This document shows, piece after piece, positions 8,609-17,245 of a stretch of DNA of 64,000 nucleotides. The stretch spans positions 35,838-99,837 of the forward strand of contig JANOBD010000172.1 in the NCBI GenBank assembly GCA_031411495.1. Direction: 5' to 3'. The number at the start of each line of letters is the position of its first letter. The first letter of the stretch is position 1. Below the pieces are notes generated by a model. It worked only from the letters and a program-made list of their open reading frames with translations, was not told where the DNA came from and ran no database searches. A program made the translations under genes and the position numbers. The DNA is from JANOBD01 sp031411495. GTDB taxonomy: Bacteria > Planctomycetota > Phycisphaerae > Tepidisphaerales > Tepidisphaeraceae.

Positions 8609-9583
8609 ATGGATGGTGAATGCATTCTCGTCACCGGCGCGGCCGGCTTCGTCGGATCAAGGCTTACGCGGGCGTTGCTCGATCGCGGCGTGAAAGTAAT
8701 CGGGCTCGATAATCTCAACGACTACTACAGCGTCGATCTGAAGAAGCTCCACTTGCGCGACCTGACGAGCGAAAAGAACTTCGAGTTCGCTCCAATCGAC
8801 CTGCGCGACGAGGCTAAAGTCCGCGCGCTCTTCGATAACAACAAGATCAAGAAAGTCGCACACCTCGCCGCGATGGCGGCGGTGCGATACTCGGCCAAGT
8901 ATCCGCTCATCTACGGAAGCGTGAACGTGCAGGGCACCGCAAACCTGCTCGATGCCGCCCGGCACAATGGCAACCCGCTGTGCGTGCTCGCCAGCACCGG
9001 CAGCGTGTACGGGTCTGACACGCCTGTCCCATTCAACGAAGACGCCGCTGCGGCGCATCCTCTCGCGCCCTACCCCGCCAGCAAGCGGGCGATGGAACTC
9101 TTCGCTCACAGCTTCGTCCACCTGTACAGGATGGACATCACCGTGCTGCGATTCTTCAATGTCTACGGACCACACGGCCGACCCGACATGATGCCCTGGC
9201 AGTGGACGCGCCAGATCCTCCGCGGCGAGCCGCTCACGCTCTACGGCAACGGCTCACTCAAGCGCGACTGGACGTATATAGACGACATCCTGAGCGGCTT
9301 TCTCGCAGCGCTCGACAAGCCGATGGGCTTCGAGATTTGCAACCTCGGCTGCGGCAACCCGGTCGAGAACCTCGAGTTCGTTCACACGCTCGAAAAGATC
9401 CTCGGCAAAAAGGCGAGCATTATCGACACGCCGACACCTGCGAGCGAGCCGCTGATCACGTACGCGGATGTGAGCAAGGCGAAACGACTTCTGGGCTACG
9501 AGCCCAGAACGCGGGTCGCTGAAGGACTTGCAAAGTTCGTCGATTGGTTGAAACGAGAGAGACTGATTCCTGAACTCGCTTGA
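8609..9583 (+). CDS. NAD-dependent sugar-nucleotide epimerase (UDP-glucuronate 4-epimerase-like)
   Basis: Extended short-chain dehydrogenase of 324 residues acting on nucleotide sugars in the cytoplasm. The glycine loop GAAGFVG is at residues 10-16, the catalytic pair is Y155/K159 (YPASK), and TGSVYG precedes it. LDNLNDYYSVDLK and the later RDWTYIDDI are typical of UDP-glucuronate/UDP-galactose 4-epimerases. The start is supported by AGGAG about 9 bases upstream. It is divergent from lepB, with a 262-base spacer that should hold both promoters. Together with the GT9 and GT39-like genes it suggests a surface-polysaccharide neighbourhood. The exact substrate is not determinable. Confidence 0.88.
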   Translation: MDGECILVTGAAGFVGSRLTRALLDRGVKVIGLDNLNDYYSVDLKKLHLRDLTSEKNFEFAPIDLRDEAKVRALFDNNKIKKVAHLAAMAAVRYSAKYPLIYGSVNVQGTANLLDAARHNGNPLCVLASTGSVYGSDTPVPFNEDAAAAHPLAPYPASKRAMELFAHSFVHLYRMDITVLRFFNVYGPHGRPDMMPWQWTRQILRGEPLTLYGNGSLKRDWTYIDDILSGFLAALDKPMGFEICNLGCGNPVENLEFVHTLEKILGKKASIIDTPTPASEPLITYADVSKAKRLLGYEPRTRVAEGLAKFVDWLKRERLIPELA

Positions 9584-9651
9584 TTCGCGCGCAAGCCATG
9601 TTCGTCGGTATCACCGCTTTCGAACTTTGCTTTGCATTTGCCGCGGTCGAA

Positions 9652-10464
9652 TCACTTACCTTTCAATTCGATCCGCTCGCCGGTCGAATCATCTGTCTGC
9701 CTGACCTCCACGAGGTTCGCACCCGGACACCGCATGTCGGTAAAACGCGCCGGCGTCATCGGACGTCGTTCGTCGCCGCGCATCAGGTCGACCTTCGACC
9801 ACACCGCGCCGTCGACGTGTGCCGCGGTCGGCAGGACCGGCTTGCCCTCGTTGTGAACCTGGTCGATCGCGCTCACGCGTTTGAACTGCTGCTTGCGCTG
9901 TGGGCCGAAGTTCGGCGCGTCGAGCTCGACCTGGTGTTCGCTGAGCGGAGCGTTCGCGAGCGATTGGCTGGCCCGGCCGAGCAGCTGCACGCGGAAGATG
10001 AGCTTGTCATTGTCACTGGTCCAGATGCTCAGGCGGATCGTGTCGCCGGGGTAGTAGTAGAGGTCGGGTTTCGCGGGGGCGTTGAACCACTGTTTGTTCC
10101 GCCAGAACGGACGGAACGCCTTACGCTGGGTGCTCACAGTGCCATCGGTATCGCGAATCACTTCCCAGCTGACGCCGGCGTCGATTTCGGTCCCCTGCGC
10201 ATTCCCACCGACGTAGCACGAGGCGTTGTCCAGCGGCTTTTTTGTCTTTTCATCGACGCGGTTCGGATCGGTCACAAGCGTCGGCAGCGTGATGATCGCG
10301 TCGATGCCCGTCCACATATCGACGCTGGAGACGGCCTTGCGGTAGATTGCGCCGGGAAAGCAATCCAGCGACGGCGCGGGTGCGACCTCGTCCGGCGGGA
10401 GCGCGGCTTGCGCCGAAGCGAGCCAGATACCGACTGTGAAGATCGCGACATGGGCACGTTTCAT
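9652..10464 (-). CDS. Secreted protein of unknown function
   Basis: 270 residues beginning with a clear signal peptide (MKRAHVAIFTVGIWLASAQA). The mature part contains a few cysteines (DCFPG, ASCYVGG, MRCPGA) and many beta-type stretches. Residues near 120-170 (WFNAPAKPDLYYYPGDTIRLSIWTS) look like a carbohydrate-binding or beta-sandwich fold, but I do not recognise a family. It is convergent with the epimerase gene and is the last gene of a leftward series of secreted or membrane proteins. Confidence 0.7.
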   Translation of the reverse strand: MKRAHVAIFTVGIWLASAQAALPPDEVAPAPSLDCFPGAIYRKAVSSVDMWTGIDAIITLPTLVTDPNRVDEKTKKPLDNASCYVGGNAQGTEIDAGVSWEVIRDTDGTVSTQRKAFRPFWRNKQWFNAPAKPDLYYYPGDTIRLSIWTSDNDKLIFRVQLLGRASQSLANAPLSEHQVELDAPNFGPQRKQQFKRVSAIDQVHNEGKPVLPTAAHVDGAVWSKVDLMRGDERRPMTPARFTDMRCPGANLVEVRQTDDSTGERIELKGK

Positions 10465-10584
10465 GGAGCTCGATGGTAATCAAATAACGCCCGCGAGTGC
10501 CACGGGAAAAAGAACGCGATCCGCCGAGCGGGTCGCGCCTGAATCGATTCACGAGCGAGGCGCCCGTGCCAGGACGGACATTGC

Positions 10585-11511
10585 TTACTTCCGCTTGCCG
10601 ACGATGAAGCCGATGATTCCGATCACGACCATCGCGGCGATGCCAGCGCCGAGGATGTAGAGAAAGGGGATCGGTTTCGGAACGGCACCGCCGCCAAAGA
10701 CGCTGTGGAGGAGCGTCGGCGAGGCATGCATCGCGCCCGCAGACAGCGCGTAAAGCGCCGGGACGGCAAAGATGATTCCCGCAGCCGCCGCGCCGGTGGC
10801 AAAGCCGCTGAAGCTGTCGCTTTCAGTGACGAACACCGGCATCGCGCCGGCACGAGCTGCGGCGGAAGCCGCCGTCGGACCGGTGGCGATCGGTGCCATG
10901 CTGCTGCCCGATCGCGACGAACCTGCGGTAATCTCATCGAGGACCGGTGCGCCAAGGCTGGTGTCGTCACGCTCGCGCGAGAGGTCCAGCAGGCCCGAAC
11001 CCGAACCCATCGCTTCGAGGCTCGGCTCGCCGCCGAAGCTGCCTCCCATGGCGGTGGCGGCATTGGCGTCGGCATTGCCGCCTTCATCCAGGCCGAGCAC
11101 GCTGATGCCCGACGCGCTGCCGGTGCCGGTCAGGCCGATGGCCGAGCCGCTGCCGGATTGCGAAGGCGAGATCGCCGTGCCGCTGCCGGTGTTGGACGAA
11201 AGGCCCATGTCGGTCGCGGTGTCGTCCTTGCTGGTCGTATCGGCAAGGCTGATGATCGAGCCGCTGGAGGTGCCTGCCTTGGTGTCTGCCAGCCCGATCG
11301 GGCCGCCAGTGTCGGAAGGGCCCAAATCGACCGAATCGCCTCCGAGACCGAGTTCAGAGCGAAGCGCATCGACCTGATCGGCCTTATACATCACCTGCGT
11401 GCCATCGCGGAACTCGCGCAGCTTGCCTTCGCGGGTCATCTGCTTGAGCTGTTCGTCGCTCATGTTCAGGACCTGCTTGGCCTCTTCGAACCGATAGAAC
11501 ATTTTCGCCAT
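10585..11511 (-). CDS. Helix-turn-helix (MerR/excisionase-like) domain membrane protein
   Basis: About 308 residues. Residues 1-50 (MAKMFYRFEEAKQVLNMSDE...GKLREFRDGTQVMYKADQVD) form the small winged HTH seen in many planctomycete proteins. A long low-complexity Gly/Ser/Asp/Thr linker (about 60-200) follows, then two hydrophobic segments at the C-terminus, the last ending in GKRK. The layout suggests a membrane-anchored protein with a cytoplasmic DNA- or protein-binding head. An ATG one codon upstream (11514) is equally possible; MAKMF was chosen from the family pattern. The regulatory target is unknown. Confidence 0.75.
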   Translation of the reverse strand: MAKMFYRFEEAKQVLNMSDEQLKQMTREGKLREFRDGTQVMYKADQVDALRSELGLGGDSVDLGPSDTGGPIGLADTKAGTSSGSIISLADTTSKDDTATDMGLSSNTGSGTAISPSQSGSGSAIGLTGTGSASGISVLGLDEGGNADANAATAMGGSFGGEPSLEAMGSGSGLLDLSRERDDTSLGAPVLDEITAGSSRSGSSMAPIATGPTAASAAARAGAMPVFVTESDSFSGFATGAAAAGIIFAVPALYALSAGAMHASPTLLHSVFGGGAVPKPIPFLYILGAGIAAMVVIGIIGFIVGKRK

Positions 11512-11599
11512 CATGGTGTCGTCCTCGTGTGTTCTCGTCGCTCACGCGTTCTCTTCGATGTCTGTCGCGATCTTCAAACGATCCGGAATGAGTCCGCCC

Positions 11600-12037
11600 T
11601 CATTCGGGAACGACGGGCTTGGTAGTCGCTCCGTTATCGCGACGGCCCTGGTCTTTTTCGAGATTGACCAGCTGTTCGATTTCCTCGGGCCGGGGGGCCG
11701 TGTTGTAGTTTTTCAGTTGCCGGTCAAAAACGAAACTACGGGCCGCAGCGAGCCGGAGGTTGCCGCTGCGGGAGTCGCTGGGAGTATAGACATATGCGGT
11801 CAGGGTTTGCGCGTCGACGTCCATCACGTAACAGCCCCACTGATTGACCGCAAACTGAGCGGGCATCAGGAAGAAACCCGCGCCGCCGGCGATAGGCTGT
11901 GGCACTTGTTGCGCGAAGGCCGCCGATTCGAATGGCGAACGGCTGGATCGACCGAGCAGGATCACTGCGATCAGCGCGAGCAGACCCGCATTGAGGTAGA
12001 GCGCGAGGCTGATCGATCGGACGCGGCTTGGGGCCAT
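11600..12037 (-). CDS. Planctomycete-type single-pass membrane protein, unknown function
   Basis: 145 residues. One N-terminal TM helix (about 11-28) is followed by an extracytoplasmic domain containing GGAGFFLMPAQFAVNQWGCYVMDVDAQ, and then VAARSF-type repeats ending in RQLKNYNTAPRP. I recognise this pattern from uncharacterised planctomycete proteins but know of no function. It lies between the HTH membrane protein and a secreted QP-rich protein on the same strand; the gaps are too large to prove an operon. Confidence 0.65.
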   Translation of the reverse strand: MAPSRVRSISLALYLNAGLLALIAVILLGRSSRSPFESAAFAQQVPQPIAGGAGFFLMPAQFAVNQWGCYVMDVDAQTLTAYVYTPSDSRSGNLRLAAARSFVFDRQLKNYNTAPRPEEIEQLVNLEKDQGRRDNGATTKPVVPE

Positions 12038-12154
12038 TATCCCGTAATTGTAAATACTGGCTGGATCAATACAAGGCGAAGATTAGCGGACCTCACATCT
12101 CGTCGTCGTCTGGGAGCGAACCACTGCCGGTTTGGCCCCGCCCCACTCAAAAAC

Positions 12155-12180
12155 CGTCCCGCCCACAGAAGGGCGGGACG
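12155..12180 (-). terminator. Intrinsic terminator
   Basis: A perfect 10-base stem (cgtcccgccc at 12155-12164, gggcgggacg at 12171-12180) has a 6-base loop and is followed on the minus strand by GGTTTTTGAG. It ends the transcript of the secreted protein at 12208-12921. Confidence 0.8.
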
Positions 12181-12207
12181 CGTGCGTTTTCAACGAGGAG
12201 GGCGGTC

Positions 12208-12921
12208 TCATTTCACACCGGCCGAGTAGACAACGATGATCGCCGCCTGCCCGGGCTCCGCGTTTTGCTTCAACTGGTGAGATTGCGCTTGATCGATCTG
12301 TGCCTGCGGCTGATTGGGATCGACCTGGGGATGGTTCGGATCTGCCGCCGGGGGCTGGTTCGGCTGCTGCTGGATGTTTTGCACCACCTCTTGTCCGTTT
12401 GCCTGCGGATCCGCTCTGGCCTGGTCGGACTTCTGCTTCGCCGGCCGTTGCACGAGGTAAAACGTGACACCATCGCCGCCGCCCGATTGTCGTATCTCAG
12501 CGGTCTCGCCGTCCACGCGCGCGAGCAGCATCATTTTTCTGCCGTTGCCGCTCGGGTCGAGGCTGTAGCTGACGACGCCGTTCTCGGCGTCCTTTGCGCA
12601 GAAGACGATTTCGCGGCCCGTCGGTTGCACGACCTGGCCCGGTGCCGCCGGGTCTGCGGATTGGGTCGCGTATTGGCTCTCGACAAAGGTTACCTCGACA
12701 TCGCCGATGCTTCCGCCGTTCTGGTCGCCGGCTCGAGGGAAAAGCACGACCACCTGCGCCCGCGCGTTCTGCTGCAATTCCATTTCTGGCCCGCGTCGTT
12801 CTACCAATCGCGCCTGCCCCTTATGTTGAGCGTCTTGGGCGCAGAGCATCGATGTCGTTCCGGCCAGGATCGCGACGCCCGCGAGAGATGCAACACTGAG
12901 AATAATTGATCGTTTCGACAT
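12208..12921 (-). CDS. Secreted protein with Gln/Pro-rich tail, unknown function
   Basis: 237 residues. A signal peptide (about 1-29, ending TTSMLCAQ) precedes a domain of about 140 residues and a Q/P/N-rich low-complexity stretch near 165-220. The start is fixed by a strong Shine-Dalgarno (GGAGGAAAC) immediately upstream of ATG at 12921; the open frame upstream of it is arginine-rich and unlikely to be coding. A T-tailed terminator follows the stop codon. I do not recognise a family. Confidence 0.75.
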   Translation of the reverse strand: MSKRSIILSVASLAGVAILAGTTSMLCAQDAQHKGQARLVERRGPEMELQQNARAQVVVLFPRAGDQNGGSIGDVEVTFVESQYATQSADPAAPGQVVQPTGREIVFCAKDAENGVVSYSLDPSGNGRKMMLLARVDGETAEIRQSGGGDGVTFYLVQRPAKQKSDQARADPQANGQEVVQNIQQQPNQPPAADPNHPQVDPNQPQAQIDQAQSHQLKQNAEPGQAAIIVVYSAGVK

Positions 12922-13066
12922 GTTTCCTCCATGAATTAAAAAGGTGAAGGGACACGATATCGATCGCGGCGAACCCGCGACATCCGGGTTTGCTCGACGG
13001 GATGTCGCGTTGCCCCGACAGGGCACTGTATGCGTTACCGGCAGAGCGACTCGGCGGTGGAGAAAG

Positions 13067-13978
13067 TCAGGTTCCGGCCGGCTCGACGGAAGCTTTCTCG
13101 ATCGCCCGCTGCACCTGCGGCGTCGCATAGCGGATCACGATGAACGATCCGCTGAGCACCAGAATGGCCGGCGGAACGAGATGCCATGTCGGCTTTTCGC
13201 CCAGACTGGGCCAGATGAGGATCGCCAGCACCACGACCAGGAACTGCCCGAGATTGGAGATCGATACCACCTGCGACGGCAGGTGCATCATCCCGTGGTT
13301 CATCGCGGTGTGCCCGATCACGGTGGGAACGACCGCGGCGCCAATCGCGATCAGGATCTGGTTTTGCGTGATCGGCGGCAACGCCTCGTGCAGGCCGAAC
13401 GCGAGGCCCAGGCTGATCAGCCCGGCCACCCAGTAAAGCGGAACGATGTAGAGAAAAATGTTTGTACCGCGTCCGTAGCGACGACCCCACGCAAGGTAGA
13501 GCACGCAGAAGAGAATCGATCCGAGGCAAATGACGATTCCGCGCGGGGTGTTAACGCCGCTGTCGTCTTTGGTTAGTGCGAGCCAGGCGACGCCGGCGGT
13601 CGCAATCAGACTTCCCACGATTTCGCCGCGGGTGATGCGCTCCTTGAGCATGAAGTAAACCAGGAACGGCATCAACACCGGATTGAGGTTGCCGATGAGC
13701 GTCGAAAGCGCGGCCGTGGTCTCGCGGACGCCGATGAACCAGCTCACATAATGAATCGCCAGCGCAACGGCACCGGGCAACGCGAGTTTCAGATCGATCC
13801 ATCCGGGTGCCCGGCCACGCTTCTTTGCGGCAAGGAGCATCACGGGCGTTAACACGGCTGCCGCGATGAGCAGCCGCGCCGCCGACAACGACGCCGGCGC
13901 CAACAGGCTCCCCTTGATGAAAAACACGGACGATGCCGCACCGACGATGCCGGCAAGAAGGATCAGGTAATTCTTCAC
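13067..13978 (-). CDS. EamA/DMT-family transporter
   Basis: 303 residues with ten predicted TM helices in two five-helix halves, each an EamA repeat (for example SLLAPASLSAARLLIAAAVL in the first half and NHGMMHLPSQVVSISNL in the second). This family exports amino acids, nucleobases or other small metabolites across the inner membrane; the substrate cannot be predicted. It is followed by the SET-domain gene 61 bases away on the same strand, counting upstream. Confidence 0.88.
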   Translation of the reverse strand: MKNYLILLAGIVGAASSVFFIKGSLLAPASLSAARLLIAAAVLTPVMLLAAKKRGRAPGWIDLKLALPGAVALAIHYVSWFIGVRETTAALSTLIGNLNPVLMPFLVYFMLKERITRGEIVGSLIATAGVAWLALTKDDSGVNTPRGIVICLGSILFCVLYLAWGRRYGRGTNIFLYIVPLYWVAGLISLGLAFGLHEALPPITQNQILIAIGAAVVPTVIGHTAMNHGMMHLPSQVVSISNLGQFLVVVLAILIWPSLGEKPTWHLVPPAILVLSGSFIVIRYATPQVQRAIEKASVEPAGT

Positions 13979-14039
13979 TTGAATCGGCGATGATCGGTCT
14001 GAACGGGAAGAAGTAAAGCCCGCTCGCAGCCGGCGAGAA

Positions 14040-14462
14040 TCACGCCAGCGGAAACTGCACCGGCGTCAGATCATCCGGCTCGCCGTTGTAGTTCACATAG
14101 ATCTCCTGGCCTGGCGCGATCGGCTTGATGCAGGAGAACTCGATGGAATCCGGCGCGAGGCAACGATACCGGGCGTTGGGCGTAAACGAATGGTTATACA
14201 GTGACCCATAGCCGAGCGCGAGCGCCACGTATTCGCGATTGGTCGGCACCTTCCATGCAAAGACGTACCAGGAGATGCGGGCGGCGTTGCGCGCGAGATC
14301 GCTCGTGCCAAAAATGTGCGACTTGGGGATGAGCAGCACAGGAACCGTCTCGATGACGTCGCCGACGGAAATTGCATCGAGGGCGTAGACGCCGCGTGCG
14401 CCCCGTCCCTTGGTGGTGTCTCGGCGGACTTCGATTCGGGTCGGCGGACGGAAACGATCCAT
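14040..14462 (-). CDS. Small SET-domain protein (predicted lysine methyltransferase)
   Basis: 140 residues that consist almost entirely of a SET domain. GRGARGVYALDAISVGDVIE near the N-terminus is the opening of the fold. GYGSLYNHSFTPNARY contains the N-H-S core that binds SAM, and IYVNYNGE carries the catalytic-type tyrosine near the end. Bacterial stand-alone SET proteins of this size are common and their substrates are mostly unknown. The pre/post-SET cysteine clusters are absent. It has no obvious functional neighbour. Confidence 0.85.
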   Translation of the reverse strand: MDRFRPPTRIEVRRDTTKGRGARGVYALDAISVGDVIETVPVLLIPKSHIFGTSDLARNAARISWYVFAWKVPTNREYVALALGYGSLYNHSFTPNARYRCLAPDSIEFSCIKPIAPGQEIYVNYNGEPDDLTPVQFPLA

Positions 14463-14535
14463 GTGCTGCCATCTCTACGACACTCTGATGGCCGGATCAA
14501 AATCGAGCGGAATTAGAGTCAGACGCCGTCGACAC

Positions 14536-14622
14536 TTATGCCGACCGGCCCGCCCATGTTTCGTAGGCCAGATACACGACTGTCGCCAGCAGGAAGATGG
14601 TTGGCAAAATCAACTCAAGCAT
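14536..14622 (-). CDS. 28-residue single-pass membrane peptide
   Basis: The translation is MLELILPTIFLLATVVYLAY followed by ETWAGRSA and a stop. The first 20 residues form one TM helix with a leading acidic residue and a short polar tail. ATG at 14622 is preceded by AAAGGAG with a 5-base spacing, one of the best ribosome sites in the window. It lies alone in the gap between the SET-domain and YhcH genes on the same strand. Many small membrane peptides are regulators or subunits of larger complexes; nothing here identifies a partner. Confidence 0.6.
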   Translation of the reverse strand: MLELILPTIFLLATVVYLAYETWAGRSA

Positions 14623-14761
14623 GCCGACTCCTTTCGGAAACCACCTCTGCCCTCTGACCTCATTTAAAGAACGCGCGGAGAGATTAGCAAGTCAAAGTAC
14701 GCACGGCATCAGGTTTCACCTCACCCGAATATCAGTGCGTGTGGGAGTGAGCCTGAGGGTG

Positions 14762-15220
14762 TTATCCGACGGCGATTTTGACGACGAGTTTGCGAATCGC
14801 CGCAGGCTCGCTCACCGCCAGCGTCGCGCGGTGCCCGTCATGAGGAAAGAAAATCGAAAACACGCCAGGCACGAGCACAATCGGTAACGACCGCTTAGCG
14901 CTTTCGTAAAACCGTGCATCTTTGGCCGGATCATAATCCGTCGCTCCGACGAGATGATCGACGTCGCCGACGAGGATCGTTTCTTCCCCGCGAATCAACA
15001 GTTGCAGGTCGATGTACCTCCGGTGCGTTTCCCACCGGCCTGTGCCCTTCGCGGAAGTGTCATAATCGAAAACCACAGCGTAGACGCGTTCGCCGTCCAC
15101 TTCGTGTCGGCCGACCGCGAGCGCATTGAGGTCGGCGCTTTTGACGAAATCGATCCCCCGTGCGATCGCGGAAGAGAGCGGCCGGTACAAATCGATTCGC
15201 GAGAGTTGATCGTAGATCAT
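14762..15220 (-). CDS. YhcH/YjgK/YiaL (DUF386) family protein
   Basis: 152 residues, the family's normal length. The cupin-like fold shows the conserved ETHRRYIDLQLLIRGEE and FPHDGHRATLAV segments, whose histidines and glutamate usually bind a metal. Members are found in sialic-acid, beta-galactoside and related sugar operons, where they are thought to be anomerases or sugar isomerase-like proteins. No such operon is seen here. It starts 75 bases from the divergent gene at 15296. Confidence 0.88.
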   Translation of the reverse strand: MIYDQLSRIDLYRPLSSAIARGIDFVKSADLNALAVGRHEVDGERVYAVVFDYDTSAKGTGRWETHRRYIDLQLLIRGEETILVGDVDHLVGATDYDPAKDARFYESAKRSLPIVLVPGVFSIFFPHDGHRATLAVSEPAAIRKLVVKIAVG

Positions 15221-15295
15221 GACCCCGTCGAGCCTACACGCTCGCCGGCCGACTGTCTCTGGCAGGGACGCCTCTGCGCGCGTACCTTTTGTCTC

Positions 15296-15832
15296 ATGGC
15301 GAGTTTCAAACCCGAATTGAGCAGCGACTTAATCGACTTCATCCGCGTTCAGCCGATTTTTTTCACGGCGAGTGGCACCGGCCGGGGCCGGATTAACCTC
15401 TCGCCAAAGGGGATCGATTCCTTCCGCGTACTCGACCCGAAAACCGTCTGCTATCTCGACTACATCGGTTCGGGCAACGAGACGGCCGCTCACATTCAGC
15501 ACGATGGTCGGCTGACGATCATGTTCTGCAGCTTCGGAGAAAAGCCGCTCATCCTCCGACTATATGGCAAGGGCGATGTCATCCGCCCGGGTTGCCCCCG
15601 CTTCGTGGAACTTTCCAAGCTGTTCGACATGAAAGCCGGTGTGCGGCAGATCATCGCGCTCACTATTGAATCGCTGCAGACCTCCTGCGGCTTCGGCGTG
15701 CCGGAGATGTCGCTGGTCCGCCACCGCGACACGCTGAATGAGTGGTGCGAGAAGAAGGGCCAGTCCGCACTGGTCGAGTACGAACGCGCCAAGAACCGCA
15801 GGAGCATCGACGGACTGCCGATCGCCGAGTGA
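15296..15832 (+). CDS. Pyridoxamine 5'-phosphate oxidase-family (FMN-binding split barrel) protein
   Basis: 178 residues. MASFKPELSSDLIDFIRVQPIFF, then GRINLSPKGIDSFRVLDPKTVCYLDY, and later HDGRLTIMFCSFGEKPLILRLYGKG outline the split-barrel flavin fold. It is the pyridoxamine 5'-phosphate oxidase-like subgroup rather than true PdxH, because the PdxH substrate residues are not apparent. Likely a flavin- or F420-type reductase of unknown substrate. The upstream open frame belongs to the antisense of yhcH, so the start was placed at MASF. It is divergent from the YhcH-type gene. Confidence 0.85.
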   Translation: MASFKPELSSDLIDFIRVQPIFFTASGTGRGRINLSPKGIDSFRVLDPKTVCYLDYIGSGNETAAHIQHDGRLTIMFCSFGEKPLILRLYGKGDVIRPGCPRFVELSKLFDMKAGVRQIIALTIESLQTSCGFGVPEMSLVRHRDTLNEWCEKKGQSALVEYERAKNRRSIDGLPIAE

Positions 15833-15992
15833 ATCGCCTTAGGACAGTCCCTGGCTTGGCGTTCCGGCTTCACTCGGATCGCGACGTCTCCTGCGCTGAG
15901 AATTCGCTCTGGCATTTTGTACTTCGCTTGGCGACCATAACCGCCTCAGGCCGGAATGCGCCGGCAACGGTCAGACCTAGGGAGGAACCAAC

Positions 15993-17195
15993 GTGTCGAC
16001 TTCGACGGAACAGAAGGTCAGCGTCGCCTGCACACATTGCGGCAAGATTCTCAAGGCGCCATCGAGTTGGATTGGGAAAAGTCTCAAGTGTCCCGGCTGC
16101 GGCAAAACGTTCAGCGCCAAGCGGTCGGGTATGCCAGCGCCCGCGGCCATGGTGCACCCTTCGCCCGGGGTGAAGCCGCAGGCAAACTTCGTCGAAGACC
16201 GCAAAGGCACCAGCGAGTTGAAGGCCATGATGATCGGCCTGGGCATCGCCGCTGCGTGCATCGCGATCTCGCTGATCGTCTATGCGACGCTCGGTCCCAA
16301 AATCCCAACAAGGCTCAACTTCCTCTCCGTGTTGGTCGGCCCGTTTGTTGGTGCGGGTTTTTACCTGGGATATCGGCGTGCCGACGCCGCGATGGGATTC
16401 ATCATCGCCATGCTCGTGCTCGGCACGATCGTGTACGGCCGATATCTCGCGTTCTCGCACGTCGCCGACGACATGACTTCTGAAATGACGGTGAACGAAC
16501 TCTCGGGCCCGAAATCCGTCGCGTTTCAGGACGCGTTCGAAGAACAATCGGCAAACCTCAAGGAATACACCGAAGACGAAGACCCGGAAGGCGAGAAAGC
16601 GACCGCCGACCGCGCCAAACTCCGACGGCAGTTGATCAAGGAGATCGACCAGATGCCGGAGGCGTCGATCCGGCAGAAGATTCTGGAGATGGACGCAAAG
16701 GCGATCGACGGTTACGTCGAGGAGGTCGTCTTCGCCCGAACGATCAACGAGATGGGTTACTCCACCGATCGCGCGCCCGGCTACGTGTACGACGGCGCTT
16801 CCCGAGCGACTTCCGAGAAGATCGCCAAATTGAAGCCGGAAGAAAAGAAGAAGATGTACCTCGACGGCCGCGAGAAGGCCCTCCGCGAAAAACTGCCTGA
16901 AACGATGGCAGAGTTGGAGATCGCGCGATCGGGCAAAGATCCTGCCGGCGGAGTCGATCCGGCGATCGTGGCGCAAAAGAAGAAACTGGTCGACGCGATG
17001 AAAGTCGACGAGATGATCGTGCAGGATAAGGTGGTCGACGCGGAGCGCTGGCAGCTCTCGATCCAGAATCTGAAGGATACGGGCGCGAAAGTCGTCACCG
17101 GCTTTTCGTTCCTCAGCTGGGGAAGCATTGTCGCGACGATGGCATCCTTCGGGCTTGCCTACACCGCCGCCACCGGCGGAAAGTTTAAAGACTGA
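15993..17195 (+). CDS. Zinc-ribbon membrane protein, unknown function
   Basis: 400 residues. An N-terminal four-cysteine ribbon (CTHC at about 13-16, CPGC at about 33-36) is a common planctomycete head domain. Three clustered TM helices lie at about 75-155. A long charged helical region (about 165-370), rich in Glu/Lys/Asp and probably coiled coil, follows, then a C-terminal TM helix. The start is GTG at 15993, decided by GGGAGGA eight bases upstream. It is separate from its neighbours and its role is unknown. Confidence 0.7.
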   Translation: MSTSTEQKVSVACTHCGKILKAPSSWIGKSLKCPGCGKTFSAKRSGMPAPAAMVHPSPGVKPQANFVEDRKGTSELKAMMIGLGIAAACIAISLIVYATLGPKIPTRLNFLSVLVGPFVGAGFYLGYRRADAAMGFIIAMLVLGTIVYGRYLAFSHVADDMTSEMTVNELSGPKSVAFQDAFEEQSANLKEYTEDEDPEGEKATADRAKLRRQLIKEIDQMPEASIRQKILEMDAKAIDGYVEEVVFARTINEMGYSTDRAPGYVYDGASRATSEKIAKLKPEEKKKMYLDGREKALREKLPETMAELEIARSGKDPAGGVDPAIVAQKKKLVDAMKVDEMIVQDKVVDAERWQLSIQNLKDTGAKVVTGFSFLSWGSIVATMASFGLAYTAATGGKFKD

Positions 17196-17245
17196 CTCCG
17201 GCAGGACGATTGGCGTTGCGAGGGAAGCGCTTTACCCTTCGGGCG

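Noticed and set aside
15870..16976. A 368-codon leftward open frame over the zinc-ribbon protein
   Set aside because: The rightward frame has the zinc ribbon, TM helices and a strong ribosome site; the leftward one has none.
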